From NCBI RefSeq assembly GCF_000227135.1, contig NC_018250.1, positions 1-64,000 on the forward strand: 64,000 bases of DNA, in the 5' to 3' direction. Origin of the DNA: Leishmania donovani. Its lineage: Eukaryota; Euglenozoa; Kinetoplastea; Trypanosomatida; Trypanosomatidae. The notes below the pieces were generated by a model. That model worked only from the letters and a program-made list of their open reading frames with translations. It did no database searches and was not told where the DNA came from. Position 1 is the stretch's first letter. The number at the start of each line of letters is the position of its first letter. Made by a program: the position numbers and the translations under genes. This document shows positions 17,926 through 27,896 of this stretch, piece by piece.

Positions 17926-19469
17926 CGGCACAGCGGTCATGGGAGCGCACCTTTGCTCTCTCACTTTCGTTGTTATGTAATTTCTCGTCCTTCGTGGTGG
18001 TCAGTGGTGACGCTGATTGTACTTTTTTTTTCTCTTTTATGCATTGACTTCCATGTACGTCCTCGGCATGGCACCCTCACAGTGCGTGCTGCAACTGGAA
18101 TCGTACACACAGTGGTGGGTGGGGGGGGCGGAGAAGGCGAGTAACTGGGGCGAGCGCCGCGGCAAGGCGGCGGCGAGGCTGAAGTGGGGGACGGACTGAG
18201 GGCAGCGGTGGCTCAAGTGAATGACATGAACGACGCAGGAGCGAGTGTGCCTGTTTGTTGGCCTCTTTTTCCTCCTCTATCGAGCACACCCCGCTTTCCC
18301 CCCACATCTCCAGTGCTTAGTGTGGTTTCGTCGCATATCGAGAGAGTCGTTGCCCCCCCCCCATACGTATTCCATTGCTGAGTTTAGTTCCAACTTAGAA
18401 GATGGAGAATGGGAATGAGGAGGGAGGAAGCGCTTGTTTTGAACCGGTAGTGGGAATGGCAGCTTTTTCCCCATTATTTTTCGGTAGGTAGCTGTGATTC
18501 CCTGACGTGCAGCAGTGTGCATTACACCACCTCCTTTCCTGATCGAGGAACCAGCTGGGAGTGGGCTCCATAGTTTGCAAGCGTGAGAAGGGAGCGGAAT
18601 GCAAGTGTGCAGTGGCTCTCGCATTGCCTCCCCGTCCATGCGAGTTCGAGTGCGATACGGACGCGCATATGTGTGACCCTTGAAGTACCTCGACCCTCTT
18701 TCTGCATCGATGTCCATCTATCATGTGTGCCGTCGTCATCTTCACTTCCCTCGACGATGCCAGCTGCACGGCGCAAGTGTTTGTATTGATGTGCGTATGT
18801 TACATGGACGCCACGTTTTCTTTCTCGCCTCTTCTTTGTTTTTTCTTGTCTTCATCTTTTCGCTGTGTTCTCTCGTGCTTCTGGCGGGGTGGGGCTGGAG
18901 CAGAGAAGAAAGACGGATGGGACACCACGTAAAAGACGGCGAAGAGGCAGCGCAGCGTGCGAAAGTCAACAGCCCCTCTGCTGCCTTGTCTTCTCTGCCC
19001 TTTTATATCTCACGTTTAGCGCAAAGTTCGCTGTAGTCTTTCCGATGACACTAAAGCACTCCGCAACGTTTTCCCCGGCTACTTGTGTTTCTCTCTCTTT
19101 CGCGCGCTCTCCGTGTGAGTGCACGCGCGCGGCGAGAGACTATGTGGGCCGCCGGCGTCAGTGGTGGCTGTTACTGCCGCTTGATCGTGTACGAAGGACT
19201 CAAATCTAGGCCGTGGATGACGAGCGGATTCTGTTCGTACAGAGGGACTTTCACGGTAAGCCTCAGCGTGTTCCTTCATAGGTGCAGCACGTCTCTCATG
19301 CAAGGATCTCTGCACGCATTCATCTCCTTTTCCGTCTCTCTTTTTGGTTTCTCGCAACGGGGCACATGCGAGTCGTTGCTCCATGGTGCAGCTCGAATAT
19401 ATCACCTCCACTATTTTTTCCCTGCTGCAGGTTGCCACGTATCGTGTGACCACCTTTAGTCACGGCACA
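17926..19469. other. 1.5-kb gene-free spacer
   Basis: No credible gene on either strand. It has G-runs near 18118-18128, C-runs near 18350-18362, T-rich tracts at 18020-18045 and 18815-18870, and a clear acceptor 'TTTTTTCCCTGCTGCAG' (AG 19429-19430) before ATG 19470. Confidence 0.55.
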
Positions 19470-20510
19470 ATGACAGCACTCGCCGATGAAGTGAGGGAAA
19501 AGTACTCGCTGTCGCTGTCGTCTGACTACATCGAACGGTGCGTGCAGGCGAAGACGTCGATAACCTCCCTGGAACTGTACCAGAAATCGCTTTGGGAGAA
19601 TTTGCGCGACATCTGCGGCACGAGCCTGCTGCCCTACGGCATCGGTGCCCAGGTTTCTGCTACCCTTCCCAATGCTGTTGTCATGCAAATCAACGCATCA
19701 CGAGACGCGACGCAGCCGTTGCGGCCCTGCGCGGACGTCTCTGATGACGAAGTCATTCTCAACGCGGCCTTTCAGCGGAACTCCAGCAAACGACTGCTGA
19801 GGTTGCAGCTGACTGACGGAAATGTCGAGATCCCAGCACTGGAACTCTCTACCTTGCGTGTGTTTCAGGGAATCCCAACCCCCGGTGAGAAGGTGCTCAT
19901 TCACAAGGACGCCGAGGTGCGCAACGGCTGCATCATCTTGTCCGAAAGCAACGTCTCCCTGCTCGGTGGTGAGGTGCATCAGTTGAAGCAGGACTTCCTC
20001 GCTCACCGTCGCCGACTAGAGGTTAGCTACCAGACGAGCAACGGCCTCGATGGGGCGCCTCGTTTTGCTCCGCTGGAGGTGGGGCACCACTATCGCAGTA
20101 GTGTGGCGCACAGCGGTGCCCCGGCTGACATAGAGTATCAAGGTGGAGCTTCACCGTACCACGCGAACGAGCGCAGCGGTATGCGCGGCAACTATTCTCA
20201 CAACGGCTGCGGTGGCGGCCGCGCCCAGCAAGTAGGCGGCAACTATGGGGAGCGTGGTAGTGCCGGCGAGCACGGCAGGGGGGGAGGCCGGAGAGGTCGG
20301 GGCGGCCGCGGTGTGGACGGTTCTTACGGCGGCGATGGTCGGCGAGGTCATGAAAGGGGCGGTGGCGGATATGGCAGGCGAGGTGGTGGTGGCGGCGGCG
20401 ACTCCCGCGGCCGTGCCGGGGGTGCGTCTTATCACGTTGACACGGCGAACTTCCAACCGCTGGCGAAGTTTCCGGAGATTAACGAGGCGAATTTTCCGCG
20501 GCTGGTATGA
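19470..20510 (+). CDS. RMI1/TDRD3-like OB-fold protein with C-terminal RGG region
   Basis: A 346-residue protein. Residues 1-60 are helical like the DUF1767 part of RMI1 N-termini. Residues about 109-172 match the RMI1/TDRD3 OB-fold pattern: 'LQLTDGNVEIPALEL', 'IPTPGEKVLIHKDAEV', 'GCIILSESNVSLLGGEV'. In other eukaryotes this fold binds a type IA topoisomerase, TOP3A (RMI1) or TOP3B (TDRD3). Residues about 239-318 are Gly/Arg rich with many RGG/RG and GGGY repeats, a typical RNA-binding and arginine-methylation region. The tail ends with short NF-P-L repeats (NFQPL, NFPRL). No Tudor domain is seen. The combination of an OB-fold with RGG sequence suggests a TOP3 partner linked to RNA, by inference. 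The start follows AG 19429-19430. Confidence 0.75.
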   Translation: MTALADEVREKYSLSLSSDYIERCVQAKTSITSLELYQKSLWENLRDICGTSLLPYGIGAQVSATLPNAVVMQINASRDATQPLRPCADVSDDEVILNAAFQRNSSKRLLRLQLTDGNVEIPALELSTLRVFQGIPTPGEKVLIHKDAEVRNGCIILSESNVSLLGGEVHQLKQDFLAHRRRLEVSYQTSNGLDGAPRFAPLEVGHHYRSSVAHSGAPADIEYQGGASPYHANERSGMRGNYSHNGCGGGRAQQVGGNYGERGSAGEHGRGGGRRGRGGRGVDGSYGGDGRRGHERGGGGYGRRGGGGGGDSRGRAGGASYHVDTANFQPLAKFPEINEANFPRLV

Positions 20511-21351
20511 GGCGGAGCGCGCCTTCTCGCCATGAAGGTACGTGCCGAGCGGGACGTAGGATGCTACTGCAGGACTGGCGAGTCTGCGCCGTATCTTTGG
20601 CTTGCGCTTAAATGCCGTTGCGGAGATGGACATTCGCATCAACACAAACGCGGAAGTGCACACAAAAAGTGCAAACAGGAACACACGTACACATGCGCAG
20701 AAAAGTATGTGAGTGGCTGTGCGCTCACTCGGATCGGCGCGTAGCTGAACGAGGACTGTACTTTAGGGAGAGTGGCTGTGGCGGTGGGCAGCTCTTTTAC
20801 ATGACAGTGACGTTTCCCTCCGGGCTGCACAGCCTGGTGCGCGGTGACAACGCAAGGAACAGAGGAGCTTGTCTTCCCGCACACGTGTATCTGAAACTTG
20901 TAGAGGATTTATGACGCTTTCCATTTCGGTCGCAGCTACATCTCCAAGTACTACCGCCACCTCCTCCATGGTGCATGTGAGGGCGATATGGTGCAACAAG
21001 CCCATTCGCCCCGCTCGTTTTCGCTTCCGCTGAGGGGAGCCCTCCTATTTCTGTTCTTTCACTCCGTTCTCATGTCGGGATCTCCACATCCATGACACCC
21101 GCAGTCGCAATTTGTGTTTAGTGTTTTCTCACTTGCGGGTGAGACAGTGGAAGAAAGGGGCGACATTGTCGCCCACACCCCTTTCCCCCTCTCCCTCCAC
21201 ACACAGACAAACACCCGGACACACATACTTCGTTCTTCAGTGCACACGCCTGTCGCGTCAACGCTGGAGTTCTCTCGGAGTCGCTTTATTCGCTTGGAAT
21301 GTGCACCGGTGGTATTCAGGAAAAGCTCCACTGGTGCTAGGCTGCAGCGTG
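20511..21351. other. Intergenic spacer
   Basis: No gene seen. A pyrimidine tract at 21175-21200 and several AGs precede the next gene. A 13-codon ATG ORF from 21299 ends at 21340 and may act as an upstream ORF if the acceptor lies before it. Confidence 0.5.
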
Positions 21352-22134
21352 ATGAGAACCGGAGGAGGCCAACGCAATGCGCTTGCTGGTGCTTGCAACG
21401 ACCACAAGTACGCAAATGTGGAGGCGTTGCGGAAGCTAGTGCGGCTGGATTGCCGCTATGCATGGGTTGATGTGCCCTTTTCTACACCTTCGGGGCGCCA
21501 CCAGATGCTTGTTCGCCAGCGCGGCGCCACCTGCGGTCCAAGTACGCCAGAGAACGTGGACTTAGTAGCATTGTTGAACTCAGACAGCATACCGCAGTAT
21601 ATATGGCCGGCTGCCTATCCCATGTGCGAATGGGTCCATTCCCACAGCGACATGTTTCAAGGCAAATGCGTGCTGGAACTTGGGTGTGGGGCTGGCGTTC
21701 TCGGGTTCACGGTCGCGCAGCATGCCAGACAGGTGGTGCTGACTGATTGTTCGCCCGTCTCCCTCGCCCTCGTGCTTGAGTCGGTGGCGCGAAACGGCTA
21801 CCGCAATTGCAACGTGGCTGTCTTGCAGTGGGGAAGGGAAGATCAGCTGGCGCAGATAAAGCTGGAGTGCGGTGTGGACTCCTTTGACATTGTCATGGGT
21901 AGCGACGTCTTCTACTTCAGCAGCACTCTCAAAGCCGGGCTTGCAACGGCGCGCAGCGCTCTCATGCCACGGCACGACAACGATGCAGTGTTTCTTTGCG
22001 GCAGTGTCGCGCGCTCCGACCGAATGGAGGTCGATCTAGAGGAAATGCCACTCCAGGAAGGGTTTGTGCTTGCTGATTCAATCGTGGTGGATCCGTTTCG
22101 GCTCTACGTTTGGAAAGTTTCCTCCTCACAGTAG
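21352..22134 (+). CDS. Class I SAM-dependent methyltransferase, METTL21/EEF-KMT-like
   Basis: A 260-residue seven-beta-strand methyltransferase. Motif I is 'VLELGCGAGVLGFTVAQ' (about residues 106-122), motif II the following 'VVLTDCSPVSLALV', and the post-II element 'FDIVMGSDVFYFSS' carries the Asp-x-x-Tyr-like signature of the lysine methyltransferase family 16 (METTL21, METTL18, FAM86 group). 'YIWPAAYPMCEWV' just before motif I matches the 'iWpas..L..yl' lead-in of that family. The substrate is probably a cytosolic protein lysine (elongation factor, chaperone or ribosomal protein), but the exact one cannot be told. The open frame continues upstream of 21352 through pyrimidine-rich sequence without an ATG that would make sense; 21352 is chosen. 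Confidence 0.83.
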   Translation: MRTGGGQRNALAGACNDHKYANVEALRKLVRLDCRYAWVDVPFSTPSGRHQMLVRQRGATCGPSTPENVDLVALLNSDSIPQYIWPAAYPMCEWVHSHSDMFQGKCVLELGCGAGVLGFTVAQHARQVVLTDCSPVSLALVLESVARNGYRNCNVAVLQWGREDQLAQIKLECGVDSFDIVMGSDVFYFSSTLKAGLATARSALMPRHDNDAVFLCGSVARSDRMEVDLEEMPLQEGFVLADSIVVDPFRLYVWKVSSSQ

Positions 22135-23493
22135 TCCTCGCGCGCCGGCTCTTCGTGCATGAATGCTAATAGAGAACTCTGTGACTTGTGGCAGCTGACC
22201 ACCTGCCCGTTGTCGAGGTCGAACACGGTGCAACGTGGAATGTGGGGAACCGCCGGCTAGACACCCTCTCGACCCTCACCGTGATGTTTCACTTGGGGTG
22301 ATTGGTGCCGCACTTTGTCGCTGCTTTTCATCCTATCCCTGCATGTGCACGTAACATCGCGGGGTTTTTCCCAAGTCGGCTCGGCGTCGTGTCCACGGAC
22401 ACATCAAAGCCAGCACGGAAATCGATGGTGTCGCATCCCTACACATTCTGCCGCCCTCACGCACAAGGAACGCTACCGTTGTACGGATGCATGTGAACAT
22501 GCGCGGCTACTCCAGTACCTGCTCTACGTGTTCTAGTTTCGCGTTCGTGCACTTTTCGTCGCTCATTTGTTTTCTTTGTGTGCTTGTGTGTGCTGTTTTT
22601 CCTGCTCCATCGTATCATCGCATCTCTTTTCGCGCGCTGCACGTGCCCCTTAAGCATCCCACGGGTGAACGTCCATCGATCGTGCAGAGGTGTAGGAGAA
22701 TAGAAGGGAGGACGAATTGCGCTTTCGAAAATGTGTCAAGCTCACACTCGCTGACGCAACGCATATGTGAGCAAGCCCTTCCTCTACCCCAAAGGCTAGC
22801 ATATAATTGCCGCCGGAGAGGATGGTTGCGTGCATGTAGTCCACCCTCACACCTCTAGGTGGTGTGGGATGAGCCGTGCGATGGAGAGACGAGACATAAC
22901 TCTGCTGCAACTGTGTACGGGTGCAGAGGTGAGGTGATACATCATCAGCAACGTCTATCCTCCTTTAGCGATCTGCACAACGACTCAACTTCAATGGACG
23001 CTAGCTGCTACTCTTTTGTGCTGTGGCAGCAGTGAAGTTCCTCGGCATCGCCCTGTCTCCATTTTCTTTGCAATGCTCCCCTACTGCCTTTCCTTTCCTC
23101 TCTGCTCGACGACATTGGCGCGTGGGGTCTCTACAACAACCGTGCATCTCAACCACACCATGAATGTGCTTGCTTTTCCCTCTGTGCAACTCCTCCCCCC
23201 CCCCCACACACACACACACGCACAACGCCGGACATAGTCATGCGCACACGACTCTCCATCGGCAATTCTCGCTTTCTATCACCGTCTTCCTTTCTTGGGC
23301 TTCACACGCGGCTGCATTGTTTCGACGCCCACAGAAACAACTGAAGAAAGAGACATAGGTTTACCGTCTTTTATCTCCGTTCTCCGATCGAAAGTAGTAT
23401 CACTGCATCTCTCTGAGTGTGTGTGTGTGTGAGCCGTCTTCCCTCGTCTCGTTCCCCAGCCCCAAGAAGCGCTTCCTTATCTCAACCAACAAG
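22135..23493. other. 1.4-kb gene-free spacer
   Basis: No gene seen. It contains a C-run and (CA)n at 23196-23222 and (GT)n at 23417-23432, then 'CGTCTCGTTCCCCAG' (AG 23458-23459) as probable trans-splice acceptor of the GDP-mannose pyrophosphorylase gene. Confidence 0.6.
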
Positions 23494-24633
23494 ATGTCTG
23501 CATCCGATGGCCAGGGAATGCGGGCAGTGATTCTGGTCGGCGGCTTTGGCACTCGGCTCCGTCCGCTGACGCTGACGACGCCGAAGCCCCTCGTCCCATT
23601 TTGCAACAAGCCGATGATCATTCACCAAATCGAGGCATTGAAGGCGGTCGGCGTAACGGAGGTGATTCTAGCTGTGGCGTACCGGCCGGAGGCGATGAAG
23701 GAGCAGATGGACGAGTGGTCACGGAAGCTTGGTGTTTCCTTCGTGTTCTCCGTCGAGGAGGAGCCGCTCGGCACGGCCGGCCCGCTTGCACTCGCCCGCG
23801 ATATCCTGATGCAGGATGACAAGCCTTTTTTTGTGCTCAACTCCGATGTCACCTGTACGTTTCCGATGCAGGAGCTGCTGGACTTCCACAAGGCGCACGG
23901 CGGCGAGGGCACCATCATGGTCTCGCAGGTGACGCAGTGGGAGAAGTACGGTGTCGTCGTCTACTCGCCGCAGAATTACCAGATCGAGCGGTTTGTGGAG
24001 AAGCCGAGCAGATTTCTTGGGGACCGAATCAACGCCGGCATTTATATCTTCAACAAGAGCATCCTGGACCGCATTCCTCCCCGCCGAGCATCCATCGAGA
24101 AGGAGATCTTCCCTGCGATGGCCGCGGAGGGGCAGCTCTACGCATTCAACCTGGAGGGCTTCTGGATGGATGTCGGCCAGCCCAAGGACTACATCCTTGG
24201 TATGACCAAGTTCATTCCGTCCTTGGTTCATGGGAACCGCGAAACGGAGCAGTTACACACGGAGGCCGTGGAACACCAGCGTGGCGGCCGCTTCACTGTG
24301 ATCGGCGCCTCTCTGATTGACCCCTCCGCAAAGATCGGCGATGGCGCCGTGATTGGCCCCTATGCTTCGATTGGCGCCAACTGCGTTATTGGCGAGTCGT
24401 GCCGCATCGATAATGCTGCCATCTTGGAGAACTCCAAGGTCGGCAAGGGTACAATGGTGTCTCGCAGCATTGTGGGCTGGAACAACCGTATCGGCAGCTG
24501 GTGCCACATCAAGGACATATCTGTGCTGGGCGATGACGTGGAGGTCAAGGATGGCGTGATTCTCATCGGCACCAAAGTGCTCCCCAACAAGGATGTCGGC
24601 GAGCACCGCTTCGAGCCTGGGATCATCATGTAG
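23494..24633 (+). CDS. GDPMP: GDP-mannose pyrophosphorylase (mannose-1-phosphate guanylyltransferase)
   Basis: A 379-residue enzyme making GDP-mannose from mannose-1-phosphate and GTP, the mannose donor for GPI anchors, N-glycans, lipophosphoglycan and the mannogen reserve of Leishmania. The nucleotidyltransferase signature 'GGFGTRLRPLTLTTPKPLVP' occupies residues 16-35. Further hallmarks are 'FFVLNSDVTC' (metal/nucleotide-binding Asp), 'FVEKPSRF' and 'NAGIYIF'. The C-terminal third is a left-handed beta-helix of hexapeptide repeats ('IGDGAVIGPYASIG', 'VGKGTMVSRSIVG', and so on), ending EPGIIM. The length equals the 379 residues known for Leishmania GDP-MP. ATG 23494 is preceded by AG 23458-23459; the frame continues upstream without a plausible ATG. 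Confidence 0.97.
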   Translation: MSASDGQGMRAVILVGGFGTRLRPLTLTTPKPLVPFCNKPMIIHQIEALKAVGVTEVILAVAYRPEAMKEQMDEWSRKLGVSFVFSVEEEPLGTAGPLALARDILMQDDKPFFVLNSDVTCTFPMQELLDFHKAHGGEGTIMVSQVTQWEKYGVVVYSPQNYQIERFVEKPSRFLGDRINAGIYIFNKSILDRIPPRRASIEKEIFPAMAAEGQLYAFNLEGFWMDVGQPKDYILGMTKFIPSLVHGNRETEQLHTEAVEHQRGGRFTVIGASLIDPSAKIGDGAVIGPYASIGANCVIGESCRIDNAAILENSKVGKGTMVSRSIVGWNNRIGSWCHIKDISVLGDDVEVKDGVILIGTKVLPNKDVGEHRFEPGIIM

Positions 24634-27600
24634 TGCTGCATCGACGTCGAGGCATGCGCGGTGCTTCATGGTGCGCGGCGAATGCGTTTAGTGTACTTCC
24701 TTTTTGCCGGTGTGTGTGATCCGTTGGGTATCATATCATGGGCGACAAGGGAAACCGGATACAGCGGTACTGGCACCCACGTACATGCACTCACACGCGG
24801 TTACTTACACGCACATGCTCAGCAGTGGCAGGTGAATGGTAGGAAAGAGGATGGTGGGGATGGCTCTCAACGCTGTCTGCACGTGATCGTGCGCGGGAGG
24901 ACGACGAATGGCTGTGAAGCGACACGCCAGTGCAAGTGTAGCACCTATGACACTCTCTCGGTCGTTCTTTTATCATCCTTCCCTCTCTTGTTTCTCACTT
25001 TGTTTGTTCTTCGGTTCTTGCCTCTCATTCCGCCCTTCCTTATTGTATCGCCTCGCTCAGCTGATGAGCATCCTGAAAGACAAAACACATCCTAACCTAC
25101 CTTTTTGGTCTGCCAACCCATCTCCCTTCTGTTTTCCTCTTCACGCTTTCTCCGTCTCCTTCTCTCCTCCCCCTCGCTGCCCCATACACACACCCTTCCG
25201 TTTTCCCCGTCTGCTCTTCTTTCTTTTCTGGTGTCTGTTCTTGCGTTGGCTTGCCTTTGTTACGGGTGTTGTCTTCTTTCCTTTTGTTTGCCTTTGCTTT
25301 CTCCTCTCATTCTGTCTTTGATATTAGCAGTTAGATCTCTCCCTCTCTTAGAGAGAGACTGGAAACCCCCTTTTCTTTTCGCAATACTTGTATGCATGCA
25401 CTTGCTTCAACCGGTGCTCGTTCGCTTCCGCCTCGACAGCGTCTGTCGAACTGCCGACCTATGCACCTCTCTATGCATTTCCGTATGCATGTGTGGGTGT
25501 GGGTGCTGGCAGGAGTAGAAAAGGGCAGACGATGCCGTACTAAGCAATGCTTGAGCTATGAAGCAAGCAGCTGGAGAAATAAAAACGCACGCACGGCGCT
25601 TGCAGTATCCGTATAGGAGCGAAGACGACATTGTTTCTCTACTTTCGGCGCTTCCCTTCTCGCTATCTTTTTTTCAGATGCCATGAAGGTAGCGCATACA
25701 GTCGCACACATGCGCGGATACGCAAACGCGCACAAACCGGTTACGGCATATCTTCTCTGTAACAGGCGAATATGTGAGTGTTTAGCATTGGTTGCGTGGC
25801 GCATCTGCTTGTTTCTACGCGTTCTTTGTGTGTGTAGAGGGGGATGCGAATGGCTCTACTCTTCTGGAAGCACGATGCCTGTAATCGAGCGGAAGATACG
25901 AAAAAAATCAGAGGACGTGCAGGAGAAAGGAAGGGAGAGAAAAGCAAACTTCCGACAGCCAAAGGGCTGTTATCGTACGCGATGCCCTCGAGTGTTTCAT
26001 ACTATGAGAAAAGTTCTCCGTGATTGTACATGTACCCAGGCCGAAGGGCGATCCTAGTTGCATCCAGAAGTGCGTTCGCTGAGTTGTTTTGAGAGGGGAA
26101 AATACAGAAGCCGAAAAGAGACAGCCAACCAAAAACCACGGCAAATGGACAACAGAAAGGAAACATGCGAAGGAGTAAAGCCGCTTCCTTTCCACTCCAC
26201 AGTGTGATAGTCGGCGCCCCGCACCCTTTTCCGTCCTCGCCCCTCCTCAACCACCACTCCTGCCGCCTCGTTGCCGGCCTTTGCACCCATCACCGCTTTC
26301 GCCTTGATGTCTTCTCACCCTTTTCCCTTTAACGTTCTGCTTCCTACCCTGTTTCTTTCTCTGCGTCTCTCTCCCCACCCTACTTTGCCGAACCGGGAGG
26401 GGGGGGGCAGAGAAACAGAAATGAAAAAACGGGAAAAACAGACGAGCAGCATAGTTAGGTAAGGAGGGTGAAAGAGGCGACTGCGTGTGTGCGCGTGTTT
26501 CTGTCTCTCGGAAAAAGAATCGACGCGCTTCGGAAAACATATTCGAGTATGAAGGTGAGTAGGGATGGGGGCGGAGCGGGGGAGGATGCGAGGAGTAAAG
26601 AGAAACGGTGAAGGGTGTGCGTGTGTGTGCGTGTGCACGGGCCGTGGAAGATAAAGGCAGATGCTGCCGTAAGGGAGAAGCACAAAGCTCTCCTGTTTTT
26701 GGTGTTTTCCTCTTCTCAGATGTGCTTTTCCTTTTCCTGTCTCCCCTTCTCTCTTACCGGCTTCGTCCTCCGTTGCCATTGTTTTTCTTCGGTTCCGTGT
26801 GCGTATGTCTCTCGCCTCCCGCATATATCTCTTGGATGTGTATTTTTTGTTTTGTTTTTCTTCGGCTTGGCTGCACCATTCTTCCCATTTTGCTGTTTTT
26901 GCGGTTCACTATTTTACTCCTTCGCTTTTTCTCCCCGCCCATTGATTGTATCTCCGCCCGCGTTTGCTCTTTCTCTTCTTGCTCTGCCGCTCTGCATATG
27001 CCGTCGCGTTTCGTTCGTTTATGTGGAAGCTGAGCCTCGCGGAGGAGTAGGCGAGAGGGCGTGCAGGCGCGCGAGCGTGTGTGTGCACGTGCTTTTTGGG
27101 ACAAGTTGATTGCTCTATATCTTCTGCTTCGAGTGTAAGAGGAGACGGACGGGCACGAGACGATAACACACACAGACACACAGACGAAGGCCCAAGCCGC
27201 ATTCGAACAAAGACGTGAAAATTCACCGAATAAGCCAAGGCCGAACGCTGAACAAAGATCCGAACGTGGCTCACTTGCTCGAATATCCCCTCCCCTTTAA
27301 TGGAGGGGCAGGCACTCTCACCTGCGTGCGCCATGACTCTCCTTGCTGTAGCGCTTGACTATTCTTACAAGATGTGTGCCTCATTGTGGCGTAGGAGAGT
27401 GGCATGCGATGGGCCTTCGTCATGGTACAGTTGCGTCGTGTCTTTATCACGGCTGCAGCCACATCATAAGTGTCGGAGTACCCTATGAATGCCAGCAGAT
27501 CTCCTCGATTTTCATTCCTGCATTATTCCTGTCGCGTTCTCCTCTCTATCTGGCTGGCTTCGGTGACTTTCTCCACGCACGCTACCTTTATAACGGTGCG

Positions 27601-27813
27601 TCGCTCCTCGTCTGGCTATCGGCGTGCGCGTGCGTATGTGGGAACCGCTGCCGGGGCTACATGGCAGTGTTGTTTGATGCAGTCGGAGCCTAACTTTGAT
27701 CGTTTTTGATTCTCTCTGTATCTCTCACTTGCAGATTTGGTTTTTTGTTCTGGAGGCCGTCGGCATGTCTGTGAAGGGTGCTGCAGGCCCACCCCTCGTA
27801 CCACCGGTTCAGC
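24634..27813. other. 3.2-kb gene-free, pyrimidine-rich spacer
   Basis: No credible gene on either strand. Long C/T-rich stretches at 24955-25045, 25110-25380 and 26680-26960 translate into hydrophobic Phe/Leu/Ser strings in several frames. The stretch probably holds the 3' UTR of GDPMP and a long 5' region for the BEACH gene. The probable acceptor is 'CTCTCACTTGCAG' (AG 27733-27734); an out-of-frame ATG at 27765 opens a 43-codon ORF that overlaps the BEACH start. Confidence 0.55.
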
Positions 27814-27896
27814 ATGCAATCATCCGTCAATTCCGAGCTGCAGCGGCTTTGGCTGGATGCGCGGTGCACCCCACCTACTGCGGCGCAACACAATGA
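27765..27896 (+). promoter_or_regulatory. Possible upstream ORF overlapping the BEACH start
   Basis: If trans-splicing uses AG 27733-27734, the first ATG in the mature message is at 27765 (MSVKGAAGPPLVPP...), in another frame. It runs 43 codons to a stop at 27894-27896, past the BEACH ATG at 27814. An overlapping upstream ORF of this kind would be expected to lower translation of the giant protein. Its use is inference. Confidence 0.35.

Noticed and set aside
23196..23230. CRISPR-like or other array from simple repeats
   Set aside because: Only homopolymer and CA microsatellites typical of Leishmania spacers; no direct repeat-spacer structure anywhere, and the organism is eukaryotic.
24908..25518. 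Phe/Leu/Ser-rich open frames of about 137 codons
   Set aside because: C/T-rich sequence yields hydrophobic strings in several frames at once; no conserved motif and not a believable membrane protein.
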